Positions 13,201-25,200 of a stretch of DNA of 64,000 nucleotides are shown piece after piece. Source of the stretch: Podospora pseudoanserina (lineage: Eukaryota > Ascomycota > Sordariomycetes > Sordariales > Podosporaceae); the NCBI RefSeq assembly GCF_035222485.1, contig NC_085920.1, positions 2,666,001 to 2,730,000 of the forward strand, given 5' to 3'. The notes under the pieces were generated by a model that was given only the letters and a program-made list of their open reading frames with translations, did not search any database and was not told the DNA's origin. Position 1 is the first letter of the stretch, and each line of letters begins with the position of its first letter. The position numbers were made by a program, and so were the translations under genes.

Positions 13201-16200
13201 TTCGCGGCTGACGAGTTTGCCCAATCTCCTGAGGCTAGGAGGACTGACATTGAAAGCTTGGAACAGATGTCACCTGTTGGATCTGTGCATCTCGAGAGCC
13301 AGTCCACCACGGATAAAGAGGATGACGTTCAAGAGCTCGAGCAACTCTCGCCAGTCGTTGTGCCCTTCAAAGCGCCTGCTAGACAGCTAGCCTTTGGTGA
13401 TGAATTGGAGTTCTTGCCTGCGCTACCCGAGAGTTTGCCAAATTCACCTCTCGAAAAGGGCCCGTCACCATCATCTGCACCTTTGGTCTTTGGAGGACCT
13501 TTGGAGGAGTTGCCTTCTTTGCCAGACTCTCCTATCCAACAATTGGCCAAGGAGGAAGCCTCTGCTTCGACCCTCTCAGAAAGCCGTGCTCTCTCGCCGC
13601 TTCAGGATGTCTCTACTCTGGATGTGCCGGTCGAGACTTTGGAATTGCCGTCTCTGGAGAGCTCCTACGGGACTTCAATTGACGACAAGAACTCACCTCA
13701 CACTCGAGAAGATGGAACCGAACTCTTGCTTGCCTCTAGCGGACCTGCGAGCCCGGTACCCAGCACTATGCCACAAACCACAGAGTCGCCAGAAGTTGTT
13801 GAGTTGCCCGCTCTTCCTGACAGTGCTCCTGCATCTCCTGTTCAAAACGTTTTGCCTGGCCACTTTGAGGAGATGGAGGAGCTGCCACCACTGCCAGAGA
13901 GCCGGGCAGATTCTCCAGTGCATATGGAATTGGCTTCTCCTCCTGTTGCAGTCTTGCCACATGCTGGAGAGTTTGAAGATGCATCTGCGCTGCCAGCTCT
14001 TCCGCAGGAGCAGCCTGGTACTCCTGATCATGAGAGGTTTCCGGCTCTTCCCCGAAGCCGCGCCCCCAGTCCTGTTCCGTCAGCCAACTTACCAGCTCTT
14101 CCTGCTAGCACTCCTGGCTCTCCAGTCATCGACACGCTGCCGGGTCTCCCCGCAAGCAGATCCCCAAGCCCCGTTTCTTCAGGCTTGTCAGTTTCCGATT
14201 TACCGCTTCCTGCGGACAATCGTGTTGGTTCACGCAGTTTCTCGGATTTGTCAGTCGTCCCAGAGCGTATGCTTGTTCCTGATGTTTTTGCGGACTTGCC
14301 TGCTCTTCCCGATAGCGAACCTGCTACTCTTGTTCATACAGACCTCCCCGTTCTGTCTGAAACCAAACCTCTCAGCCCGATTGTTACAGCCCAGCCAACT
14401 ACCTCGGAAAGCCAGCCTGCCGTTTCGGCCTCGCCAACTCTGCCTGAAAGTCGGTCTGCTACCCCTGTTGTCTCTGATGTTCTAGCTTCTGTAGAAGACG
14501 GACTCGGCAGCCCGGTCTTTGAGGATGTCTCAGTCTTCCCAGACAACAAGCCTCTTAGCCCTGTTCTTTCAGCCTTGCCGCCTCTCCCAGACAGCACACC
14601 GGAGAGTCCCGTGGTACCGGCTGAAGCTATTTCTGTTGAGGAAGAAGCTGTTGTTGACGATGAAGTCGATCATCTTGACTGCAAATCTGTAGTCGTTGAA
14701 AGCGAACCTAGCAGCCCTGTCAGCTTGACCCAGCAAGTGGTTGCATCGAGCAGGTCTCTTGGTCCTGTGTTCCCAGGCTTGTCTGCCCTTCCCAAGAGCC
14801 GACCTGCCAGTCCTGTTCTCTCGCCACTGCCAGCTCGTCCTGACATCAAACCTGTTGCTCCAGTCCTTTCGGCTACGCCCAATTTTGCGGAAAGCAGACC
14901 GGCAAGCCTTGCTCCATCGTTTACGCCGCGTCCCCGCTCTGGTAGTCATTTCTTCACTACTCTCTTCTCCCTCCCTGTTCTATCAGGCGTGCAATCTCTT
15001 TCAAAAAGCCGTCCTTCGTCTCCTCTTCAGAAACCAAGCTTGGCTAATGAGACTCTTGAAGAAATCCCCGCACTGCCACTTTCTGAAAGTGGGCCGGTCT
15101 CTCCCATCGAAGACTTGTCAAAGTCGCTGGCGGAGGCGCTCGAAAAGGTTTCAGAGTCGCGCTTTGAGGCAGAGAGCCGACCCGAGTCCCCTGTGGAGTT
15201 GGCAAAGTCTCCTGTCCAGACCTTTGAAGACGTTTCTCAACTCCCAGCTCTGCCTGACAGTCAGCCCGAATCTCCGCTCGTGTTGGCAGAATCGTCTGCT
15301 CGGACCGTCTTAGATGCCTCACCCACTCTCCCCCCCTCTGAAAGCCGGTCTATCTCCCCTCATTCAAAGCCTGTAGATTTTTCAGATCTGCCAGCCTTAC
15401 CTGAAAGTCTGCCTATGTCTCCTGTTCTGGAACATCTGCCAGTGCTCGGCAATTCTCAGCCAGCCACGGAGGACCTTGTTGATTCAAATCCCGCCGTAGT
15501 GTCGAAGGAGACTCCAACGCTTCCCGAAAGCCGCCCTCCCTCGCCTCTCCACGACGTTGAGCTTCCCACTCTTTCAGAGAGTCGTCCTGATTCGCCAATC
15601 GTTGATACATTGCAGCAGCAATCTTCTCCTGTTTTCACGCCTGTTGTCCCACGGGGACTAGAGTCTCTGCCAGCCCTGCCCGAGAGCGAGTTGAATTCTC
15701 CAATTTTTGAGCCTGTCCTCTCCCAGGGGCACGAGTCCTTGCCCGCTCTTCCTGAGAGTACGCCAATTTCCCCTGCTGTTGAGCCGACCTTGGCTCAACA
15801 GCCAGAAGTACTGCCAGCACTATCCGAGAGTAAGTCAATCCCACCTGCTGCAGAATCTATTCTTAACCCGTAATTAGATGCTCTGCCAGCGCCTTCAGAA
15901 AGTCTACCGGCCTCTCCTCTGCTTGAGGCTCTCCCTATTTTGGAACTCGACTCTCTACCAGCCTTACCGGAAAGCAAGCCGGGATCCCCTATTGTCGAGT
16001 CTGTTACTACTCATGAGCTAGCGTCTCTCCCTGTTGATTCTGAGGACACGTCAACTTCTCCTGCTCCTGAGCCCGTTCGTGCCACAGAACCAGAGAGCTT
16101 CTCCACGCTTTCTGAGACGGCATCACCTTCCCCTATTCAGCATCCCATGGTTCGCCAGCTTCCTGATGGGATCCTCAACAATCTACCAGCTCTTCCCGAG

Positions 16201-19200
16201 AGCCCGCTTGCTTCTCCCGTTGAACGGCCTGTAGAGCTCCAGAGCCTCGAGGCTTTGCCGCTCCCTGAAAGCCAGCCAGCCTCTGCCATCCAAGTTTCTG
16301 CCTCCTCCAGCAAACATGACGAGTATAACTTGGATCAGTTGCCTGCTCTTCCCGAGTCTCGTCAGAATTCACCTCTACTCGAGCCCGTTCTGTCTGAGCA
16401 CCAGGAGATTCTGCCTGCAGTTCCCTTGGGCGTGTCTTCATCACCCGTTCATGTCCCTGTGCCACGCCAGTTCCCTCAAGACGACACAGATGAGCTACCG
16501 GCTCTTCCTGATTCTCAACCTGTCTCACCTGCCCATGCTCCCGTCTCACGTCAGTTCCCTGATGAGTTTGCAGACAGTTTGCCTGCTCTATCTAAGACCC
16601 AGCCAACGTCATCTGCTCAGGATAGCTTCTCAAGCCAGAGTCAAGAGGCGCCTTTGGACACGCTGCCTGCTCTGCCGGAAAGCCAGCCAATATCTCCTGT
16701 TCAAGATGCCTTCCCTGCTTTGCCTGGCAGCCGTTCTCCTTCGCCTTCTCAGCTGACCCTGCCTCAGTTGGTCGATGCCCGCGATGAGCCTTTGGTCGAT
16801 ACGCCTGCCCTTCCCGTCAGACACTCATTTTTTCCGATCGAGGTTCTTGAACCTCGCCAACTTCCCAGCTTGGATTTTGACAGCTTGCCCGCTCTGCCTG
16901 AAAGCCAGCCAACCACACCTGTGGAGGATTCTGGTTCAACTCAGCTTCATGGCCAAGATTTTAGCGACCTTCCAACTTTTCCCGATAGTCTGCCTGTATC
17001 GCCTGCTCAGACCTCTGCTCCTCAGCTACCAGCCCAAGATCTGGACAACTTGCCGTCTCTTCCTGAAAGCCGACCAGGCAGTCCTACTGTCCGGTCCATG
17101 CCCGCACCTGATTATGCTCGACCATTGTCTCCTGTTCAAGCCCCTATTGAACAGGTGTTCAATGAAGGCGTTGAGACTCTGCCAGCCCTTCTGGATAGTC
17201 GGCCCGTGTTCCCCCTCGAAACTACGGCTGAGGCCGCTGTGGAGATCCCTGTGGAAGCTCCTGTCGAGGCTGCTGCTGATGCGTTCTTCGATGCGCTTGA
17301 GGCTCCTGATGAAGTTTCTGAGCATGAGCCTCCGGAGCAAGATTTTAAGAACTTGCCAGCTCTTCCCGAAAGTCCGCCAACTTCCCCTGTTCCAGACCTT
17401 GCTTCGCCTCAACTGCCTCGCAAGGAATCAGATGACTTGTCAGCTCTTCCCGAAAGCCGATCTGTGTCTCGCAATCAAGACCTTGAGGATTTGCCAGTTC
17501 TCTCAGAAAGCCAGCCCATGTCACCGACACAAGCTCCAGCTACACCTGAAGTGCCCAAAGAAGACTTGGATCAGTTACCAGCTCTTCCTGACAGCCCCTT
17601 GTCGTCCGCTGAGGCTGCACAAGTACAACTCGATGCAGTCGAGGTAAACCTGGCCGATCTGCCAGCTCTTCCTCAGAGTCGCGCTTCTTCACCTGTACAC
17701 AAGCCTGTTCTGCCGCTTATCGTCACGGACTTGGAGAAAGCAGAAACTGTACCGTCGCCCAGATCAACTGTCAGGGAACTCGCGGGGGTGCAAGAGCAAG
17801 ACTTCGCGACACTTTCTCAAGTCACAGATGGCAACGATGCACAGATTTATGAGCCTCCGTCATCTTATTCCGATGTCAAGACGCCACCGAGCCCCATTAC
17901 AAGGCGCGCACTTGAGAAGGAGAAGGAACTGGATGATTTCGACAAAGGCAAGTCGGTTTTTGTGGATACTGCCGCTGCTGCCGGTCCTGCCAGCACTCTT
18001 GTTGTTGCCAACATGCGCCAGAACGGTTCTCAGCCAGACATCCAACGTCTGGGCTCTGAAATGCAGATTCTTCCCAGCCAAGAGAAGAGCGAGAGTGTCT
18101 ATTCGTTCAATGAGGATGGAACATCTACCGTCGCTGCGTCTGAAGCACCTACTTACCTTTCTGGGTCAACTTTCTACGAATCTCAGCTGTCCGAGCCGAC
18201 CAAGAAGAAAGACTCTCCTCGCCAAACTTTCAGTTCGCTTCTTGGGCTCTGGAGCAAGCGTGAAAAGACCCAGCCAGAACCGCCTGCTGTTTCCAAGGTC
18301 GTAGCTAAGGTGGTTCCTGCTACAACGCCTGAGGAGGAAATGTCTGAGGATGGTTTGGTTCCCAGTCCGACAAAGAAAGACAAGAAGAAGAAGAAACAGA
18401 GGAAGGGTGAAAAGGAGGGGAGTGAGAGTGGGAGTGGATCTCAGCAAGAGCAACAAAGAGGCGAATCGTCCGGCGGTCTCAACATTCTTTCGAGCAACCA
18501 GTCGACCAACGACCAGCCCGCATCGTCCATAGTCAATAAACCTGTTGTTTCTCGCTACCTGCCGGACGAAGAACCGTCGCCTTCTCCTGACCATCAACAT
18601 GATGAACCGAGCCATGACGCTAACGTTGCTCTTGAAACCGAGGAATTCCCGGCTCCTGACGAAATACTCCCTGCTGAAGAAGTCCCTGCTACCGAGGAAC
18701 CACCCACTCCCGGCAAAAAGTCCAAGAACAAAAAGAAGAAGGCTAAGAAGGCTGCAGCCGAAGCTGCAGATGTGGCTGAAGAGGAGGCTGCTCCCGAGGC
18801 TCCACCGCCAGAACAGGACATTGCGGCCGAGAACATGGCTTCAGCAGAAACGCAAGCTCCGAGCAGCGGTGAGCTTGATGATTCTGCAAAGGATCAGGGC
18901 CCTGGCCCTCAGCCTCCGGTCAGAGATGATGTGGATGATGTTGAACCTGCCGAGAAAGAGGAGCATATTGCAGCTGCACCGTCAAGGTCAGGTTCAATCT
19001 CAAGCCCTACTACGCCAACTTTGACCAGAGATATCACTAAGAAGGGCATTCTGTCTATGCTGCCGGCTGTTTCCCCCTTTCGTCCCGGATTTTGGGGCAT
19101 CAAGAAGCAGGAACCGGCCACGCAGACAATTCTCGAAGAGGGCCCTGAACTCCAAAGTCAGCAAACAGAACAGGGGCTGGGTCTAGGCGAGTCTAGCGAC

Positions 19201-22200
19201 CGTTCCATTGAAGTGGGGCCTGCAGAAGACGTGCATAAGCCTGAAGCCAAGGAGGAATTAGGGTTGAATACGGCTAGCCTTGCGCTAGACACCGCTGTTT
19301 CTCTTGTTGAGAGCCCTATCCTGGTCCAAGACGAGGCAAAGATTGACCATGAGGCAACAAAAGAGTTGTCGGATGAGAGACAAGAACTGGTCGAGGCTGA
19401 GGTTGTCGATGTTGATGTTGATGACAAGGAAGAGAGCAAGGACACCGTGCGGAATGAGGAAAAGGAAAGCACGTCGCGTGTTGTTGATGAACCAGTCGTT
19501 GCCCACGAGCCAGTCCAGGATGTCTTCGTACCGGAGATCACAGCAGCAGCGTCTGAAGATGTTGTTCAGGAGGAGGCTGTTGATGAGCCTTTGCCCATTA
19601 CGGCTTCTGAGAATGTGGAGGTGGTTGAGCCTGCGACAAAGAAGAACAAAAAGAAGAAGAAAAAGAAGAAGGCCGCCGCTACAGCTACTGAGAACCTGGA
19701 GACATCTAACGCCACTAATACTACTGAACAGTCAGTCTCGGAACTGGCCTCAGAGCCATCTGCCTCTTCAGGCCAAGTAGGGGAGGCCCTCACTGAGACT
19801 GCTCCTGCTGAGGAAGTTGCCCTCGCCGAAGATATCGCCGTTCTTTCCGAAGTGACCCCTACTGCTGAGGCAGTACCTCCCAAGGAGACTGCCGCTGCCC
19901 CTGAAGCTGCCCCGGCCCAAGTCAAAGAGATTCCCGCGTCTACAACAACCAGCAGTAAGAAGTCCAAAAAGAAAAAGAAGAAAAAGAACGCTTCCCAATC
20001 GACTGAAAATCTAACTACAGTCCCCATTTTCGAAGAGCCACCCGTCCCGGATACCACTGTTCAGCACCCGTCCATGGACTCGGAGCCCGAGACCAAGCAA
20101 ATCCCTGAGGATGCTGCCGCCATTTTGATTTCTGCGGACGACGAGCTGCAAAAGGACGCAGATGATTCTCTCATAGACAAACAGGAGCCCAAGAGCATGG
20201 AGCAGCCCCTCGAGGAGCACAAAATTCCCGGACAGGTCAGTCGAGACTCAAGCGAGCAACCCAACATTAGCCATGGCAGCGACAGTACAACACCAAGAGG
20301 TGAGGACGACAATAAACCACACCAGACCGAGGCCCATCCCGTTTCTGAGGTTTTTTCATCATCGTTTTCACCAGCACAGTTGCCAGAAAAGAGCGTCCAG
20401 AACAACCGGGAGACGGTGGAATCTGCACTCAATGAGATCTCCAGCGATCGACAAGATGGTGTTCCTGTTACTATTCCCCATGATTTACTACTCCCTGACA
20501 ATAATGATGCTGCTGTACAAGACGTCTCCAAGGAAGAACCAGGCTTTGACACGATTTCTTTGCAACAGGAACAGGACCTCCCCACCGCGCCACCGTTGAC
20601 GACCGAAGCCACTCCGGAGCTGGAGCCGGTCATTAAGGAGGAGACTGACACTGGTGATGGCCTCGCCGAGACAAAGTCAACACATGGCGTCAAGTCCGGC
20701 ATCGGTAAGCTCTATATTGCCCGTCAGAACACAAACACACTATGATGCATCAGATGAACTAATCATTTTTCATATTCAGTCGAACGAGGTTTCACCGCCC
20801 CGCTCGTGGCTGCAGACAGTACCATTGAGGTCTTGACAGGTGGTGCATCTGGAAGGACTGCCGTTACCCAGTCAGAACCAATCGCTATTGAGGAGGCTGC
20901 AGCACTTGTACCGCTGCCGGAAGAGGTTGAATCTGATTTTCCCACTGATACTACAAGGGCAGAAGAGGAGAAGAGTAAGGAACACTAGAATTGAATACAA
21001 GAACATCATTTAGACTGACATTGACCCAGCGCCGCCAATTGATGAAGACAAGGCCGCCTCATCCGTCGCCCAAGGCGAGGTTCAACAACGGCCTGAAGAA
21101 GGTCGGGCTGAAACACCTGCAGTACCTGCAGCAACTCCCCTGCAAGAACAACAACAATTGGGTGACATCGCTGTACCTCCCCCACAACAACCGCATTTGC
21201 AGCAACAAGAGAACTCGTTTCAGGCACTACAGCCAATCCCAACAGCGGCTTCCCCCATTGATGCTACACAACTGCATGAATTGAGGCTCGCCTCTTCCCC
21301 AATCGGTGCCAGGCCTCGCTCGGTCAGCTTCGCCCTGGAAGCGATCAGCCCTGGCGCCTATACCCCCACGAGCAGCGGTGCCATGTCTCCTGTAACGGAG
21401 CACGAGTCGGAGGATGCATCTGGTCCTTCGTCACGTTACACTCTCCGGAGCAAGAAGAGAGAGAAGCGGAAGAAGTCTACTGCCCTGAAAGCTGTTGCTA
21501 GCCCTACGGATGAGGAACATGGATGGCTCAAAACAAACAAGCCAGCCTCGTTGGGGTTGGTTGACTCTCCTAAGCAACAGGCGTCTCCTTCCCAGGAGAG
21601 CTTTGATCATCAGCTTGGCACGGTAGCGGAGGAGACTCCTTCTGCTATTGAAAATGATGCTGATAGCATTAGCGATGCAAGGTCGGTGCTGTCGTTGGCT
21701 TTGGGGAAGAGGGCGGAGACGCCGTCAGAGTTTGGGGGAAGTATGGCTGATTCGGAGGGGACTGTTGGTGAGAAAAATGAGGAAGCTGGGCCTTCAGTGA
21801 TGAATGGACTTTTGCTTGCGACAAGGTTGAAGAGGGTGGCGGGACGGTTCAGGGAGAGGAGGGAGAAGGCGGCAGCGAAGAAGAAGAGCGGGATTGCTTG
21901 GCCTAGCAGTGAGCAGGAGGAGAAGCAGAATGTGGAAGAGGAGGTTGGGAAGGAAGATGGTGAGAATCCCTTTTCTTTTGTATTATCGGATGAGAGTTGA
22001 AAAAATAAGAGAAGGGATTGAGACTAATACATGTGTAGAAGTGATGGTTGAGGTAGCTGCACCTGACAGTCGATCTTGGGAAGTAAAGGAAAATGTTGAA
22101 GAACAAGCAGTTGCGACTAATGCCCCTTACCAGCAGGCAGAGCAGACTACTCAGGAAAAGGGAGTTGCTCTTGGAACCCCTCTATCTCAGCTCACGGAGC

Positions 22201-25200
22201 AGCTTGCGCAAAAACAAACTTCGGAACAACAGGAGGCAGTGGAGCAGGAAACGACCACTGCTGTTGTTCCTAGGGACCTTTCGCCCATTCCTGAGGAGAG
22301 CGCTTCTGAGCCTGAGACTGGCGCTGCTGAGGAGTCTGCTGTTCAAGACTCGACTCCGGTGGAAGATACCACCCTTACTGCCGAGTTTACAACTGCGGAG
22401 GAGGTTTCTGCTCTCCCGGAGCAAGTTTCAAACGAGGAGTCCGCTGTCGAGCCTACAAAGACAAGGGAGCTCGAGGTTGCTCCCGAGCAAATACTTCCCA
22501 TCGCAGAGCCTGTCAGCGCTTCAGACGAGGCTGCGGTCAAGCAATCCCCTCTTGTTTTGAGGGCTATTCAAGAGGAGCAGATCGAGGAAGAGGAGTCTGT
22601 GGCTGCTCGTGAGCCAACTGCTGAGCCTGTTGCCGAAGAGGCCCAGGTTGAGGTCGTTGAAGAGATTGCTCCGGTCGACAAAGCTCCTGCCGAAGAACCC
22701 GCTGTGGCCGAGGCTGAACACCGCGCAACGGAAGATCCCGCCACTGCTATTGCTGAGCCTTTGCTCGAGACCACTGTTGCTGCTCCAGAGAGTCTTGTTG
22801 AACCTGAAGTCCCTGTTCGGGTTGAACTGCCAGTTGCCGATATTGGAGAGCCAGCTCCCACTTTTGAAAAGCCATCGACTGTTCCAGAGGAGATCACCGC
22901 TCCTTCGGTTGAAGGGGCCACTCCAGCTGTCGAAGTCAACATTCCTGCGCTTGAACAGAGCATCATGAAGCTTGATGACAGCACTCCTGAAACTCAGGAC
23001 CAAGAATCAGTCGTTGGCCGCAATATCTCTTTGGATGCAGAGCCACAGCTTGAGCCCGAGGTCGTTCCACCTACGCAAGAGGCGGAGTTGTCAATAAGTG
23101 AGCCTGAGCTCACTCCTGCCATCCAGATCGCTCCCGAAGCCCAGCTAGAACCCGCCAGCGCCGAGGTTGTGGAAGATGTCCCAGAGCAATCTCCCGCCGC
23201 TATCAAGCTCGAAGCTGAAGTCGGCTCTGCCGTTACCGAACATGAGCAACTCCAACACCGTACAGATGAGCTGACGGAGGCGATGTCAATTCCGTTGCCA
23301 GTAGAGGTCGAGGACAGTTCAGATCTTGTTTCAGTTGCTGAGCCTGAGCAACGACAACCTGAGTTCGATGAGTTTGCGGAGGCTATCTCAATCCCATTGC
23401 CGGAAGACCTCGAGTCAATCTCTGAACCTACTCTAGTTGCTGAAGTTGAGCAACCGCGATTTCAACAAGATGAATTGGCGGAGGCTTTGACAACTCCGTT
23501 GCCAGATGAGGCTGAAGAGATCTTTGATCTTATTCCAGTTGCTGAAATCGAGCAAGTGCAAGTTCGACTGGATATATGGGCGGAGGCTTTGACTGTTCCA
23601 CTGCCTGAAGACTCCGAGTCAAAGGTTGAGGTTGAGGCTGATACTCCCCCAGTGATGGCTTCTGATGACGTTCAGGCTGTTGCTGTCGTTGAGAAGACTG
23701 CCCCAGTCGCGGTTGAAGAGCTAATCCCTACTGTCAATGAGTCAGCTCCTGTTGTTGAAGAGCCAATTTTTATCAGCGAGTCTGAGCAAGCTGTTGATGT
23801 CACGTCCACTCCTGCTGAAACGTCTGTTGAGGAAAAATCTCCCCTGTTGGAGAAGTCCGTCTCGGTCGCTGAAGACATTGCGCCCGCTTCGGAAGAGCCA
23901 ATCAATCTTCTTACTGCCGATGAAGAGTCTGCTCCAAAGCCAGACTTTGATAGGGAGCTCGCCTTCGCCGCTGAGATTGCTCTTCCAGAGGCCACAGCTG
24001 ACGAGATCGAACTGCCTGCTACACCGCCCGGACAACTCTTAGTCGACCAGGATCTCGTTTGGGCAACTGAGACCCCTCTGCCAGAAGACACAGCTGATGA
24101 AGTCGAACTGCCTGCTATCCCCGTAGAAGAGCTCTCGGGGGGTCAAGGTTTCGCTTTGGCAGCGGCAACCCCTCTTCCAGATGTCACCGAGGATGAACTG
24201 GACCTGGTGCCTACACCAACTAAAGAGTGCTCTGTGAATCAGGATCTCGCTTTAGCAACTGAAACTCCCTTTCCAGAAGTCACAGAGGATGAACTCGAAC
24301 CAGTTTCTGTGCCAGCAGTTGACTCAGTCCCAGTGCACGAAGAGCTTTATACTTCGCGCGAGGTTCTTGCACCAGAGACTGAGGATATCGCTCTTCCTAC
24401 TGTTGAAGAGCTGATCTCCACTGTTGTCGAAGAGGCTGCTCCTGCTACTATCGAGGAGTCAGCGACAGTCTTGGCTGAAGAGTCTCGGTCTGAGGTTCAA
24501 CCTGTGTCCACTGTCGAGACAGTTGAAGGGCCTTTGGAAGTTTCTGAGATGCCCGTCGTTGAGGAGCCGGTCGTTCAAGGGCTTGTCCTTGAGAAGATTA
24601 TCGTCGAAGAGGTTGTTGAAGGACCTGCAGCTATTGAGAAGCCTGTTGCTATGGCTGAAGAGTCTGCGGTCACCGTTGATGAGCCTGCTGTTGTCGTCAA
24701 AGAGATGCCAGTCCCTGAGGAGGCTGTCGCTACTGTCGAAGAACCCAAAGTTAACATCCAGGAGCCCGCCATTGCCGAAGAACCCGCCATTTCTAGAGAA
24801 GTTCCGGATTCTGAACAGGTTTTGATCCCCGAAGCCACCAACATTGACGAAGAGGTTCTCGTTCCCGAGGAAGAAGTCCTGGTGGAATCGCCAAGTCTCC
24901 CTGTCGTCGAGACAGCTCCTGAGGAACCTGCTTCAACTCTAGCCCCTGTGATCGAAGAGACATTCGAGTTGCTAGCCAAGAAGAAGAAGGGTAAGAAGAA
25001 GAAGAAGAAGGCCGCAGAGAATGAAGCTGAGATTCTAGGTGTTGCATCTTCAGCTAGCATCGAGGAGTCGACGCCAACAATACCGGATCTGACTGCCGAG
25101 CCGACAATTGAGGAGCCGACAATCGTGGAGCCGACAATCGTGGAGCCGACAATCGAGGAGCCGACAATCGAGGAAACCATGATCGAAGAATCAACACCCG

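Noticed and set aside
15871-15873. TAA as a nonsense mutation that makes the giant gene a pseudogene
   Set aside because: A frame-preserving intron with good signals removes it, and the frame stays open for thousands of codons on both sides with intact splice sites downstream.
15940-20745. A separate gene starting in the repeat field after the stop
   Set aside because: It is in the same frame and the same repeat as the upstream part, with no promoter-like gap. It is an exon of the giant gene and ends by splicing at 20704.
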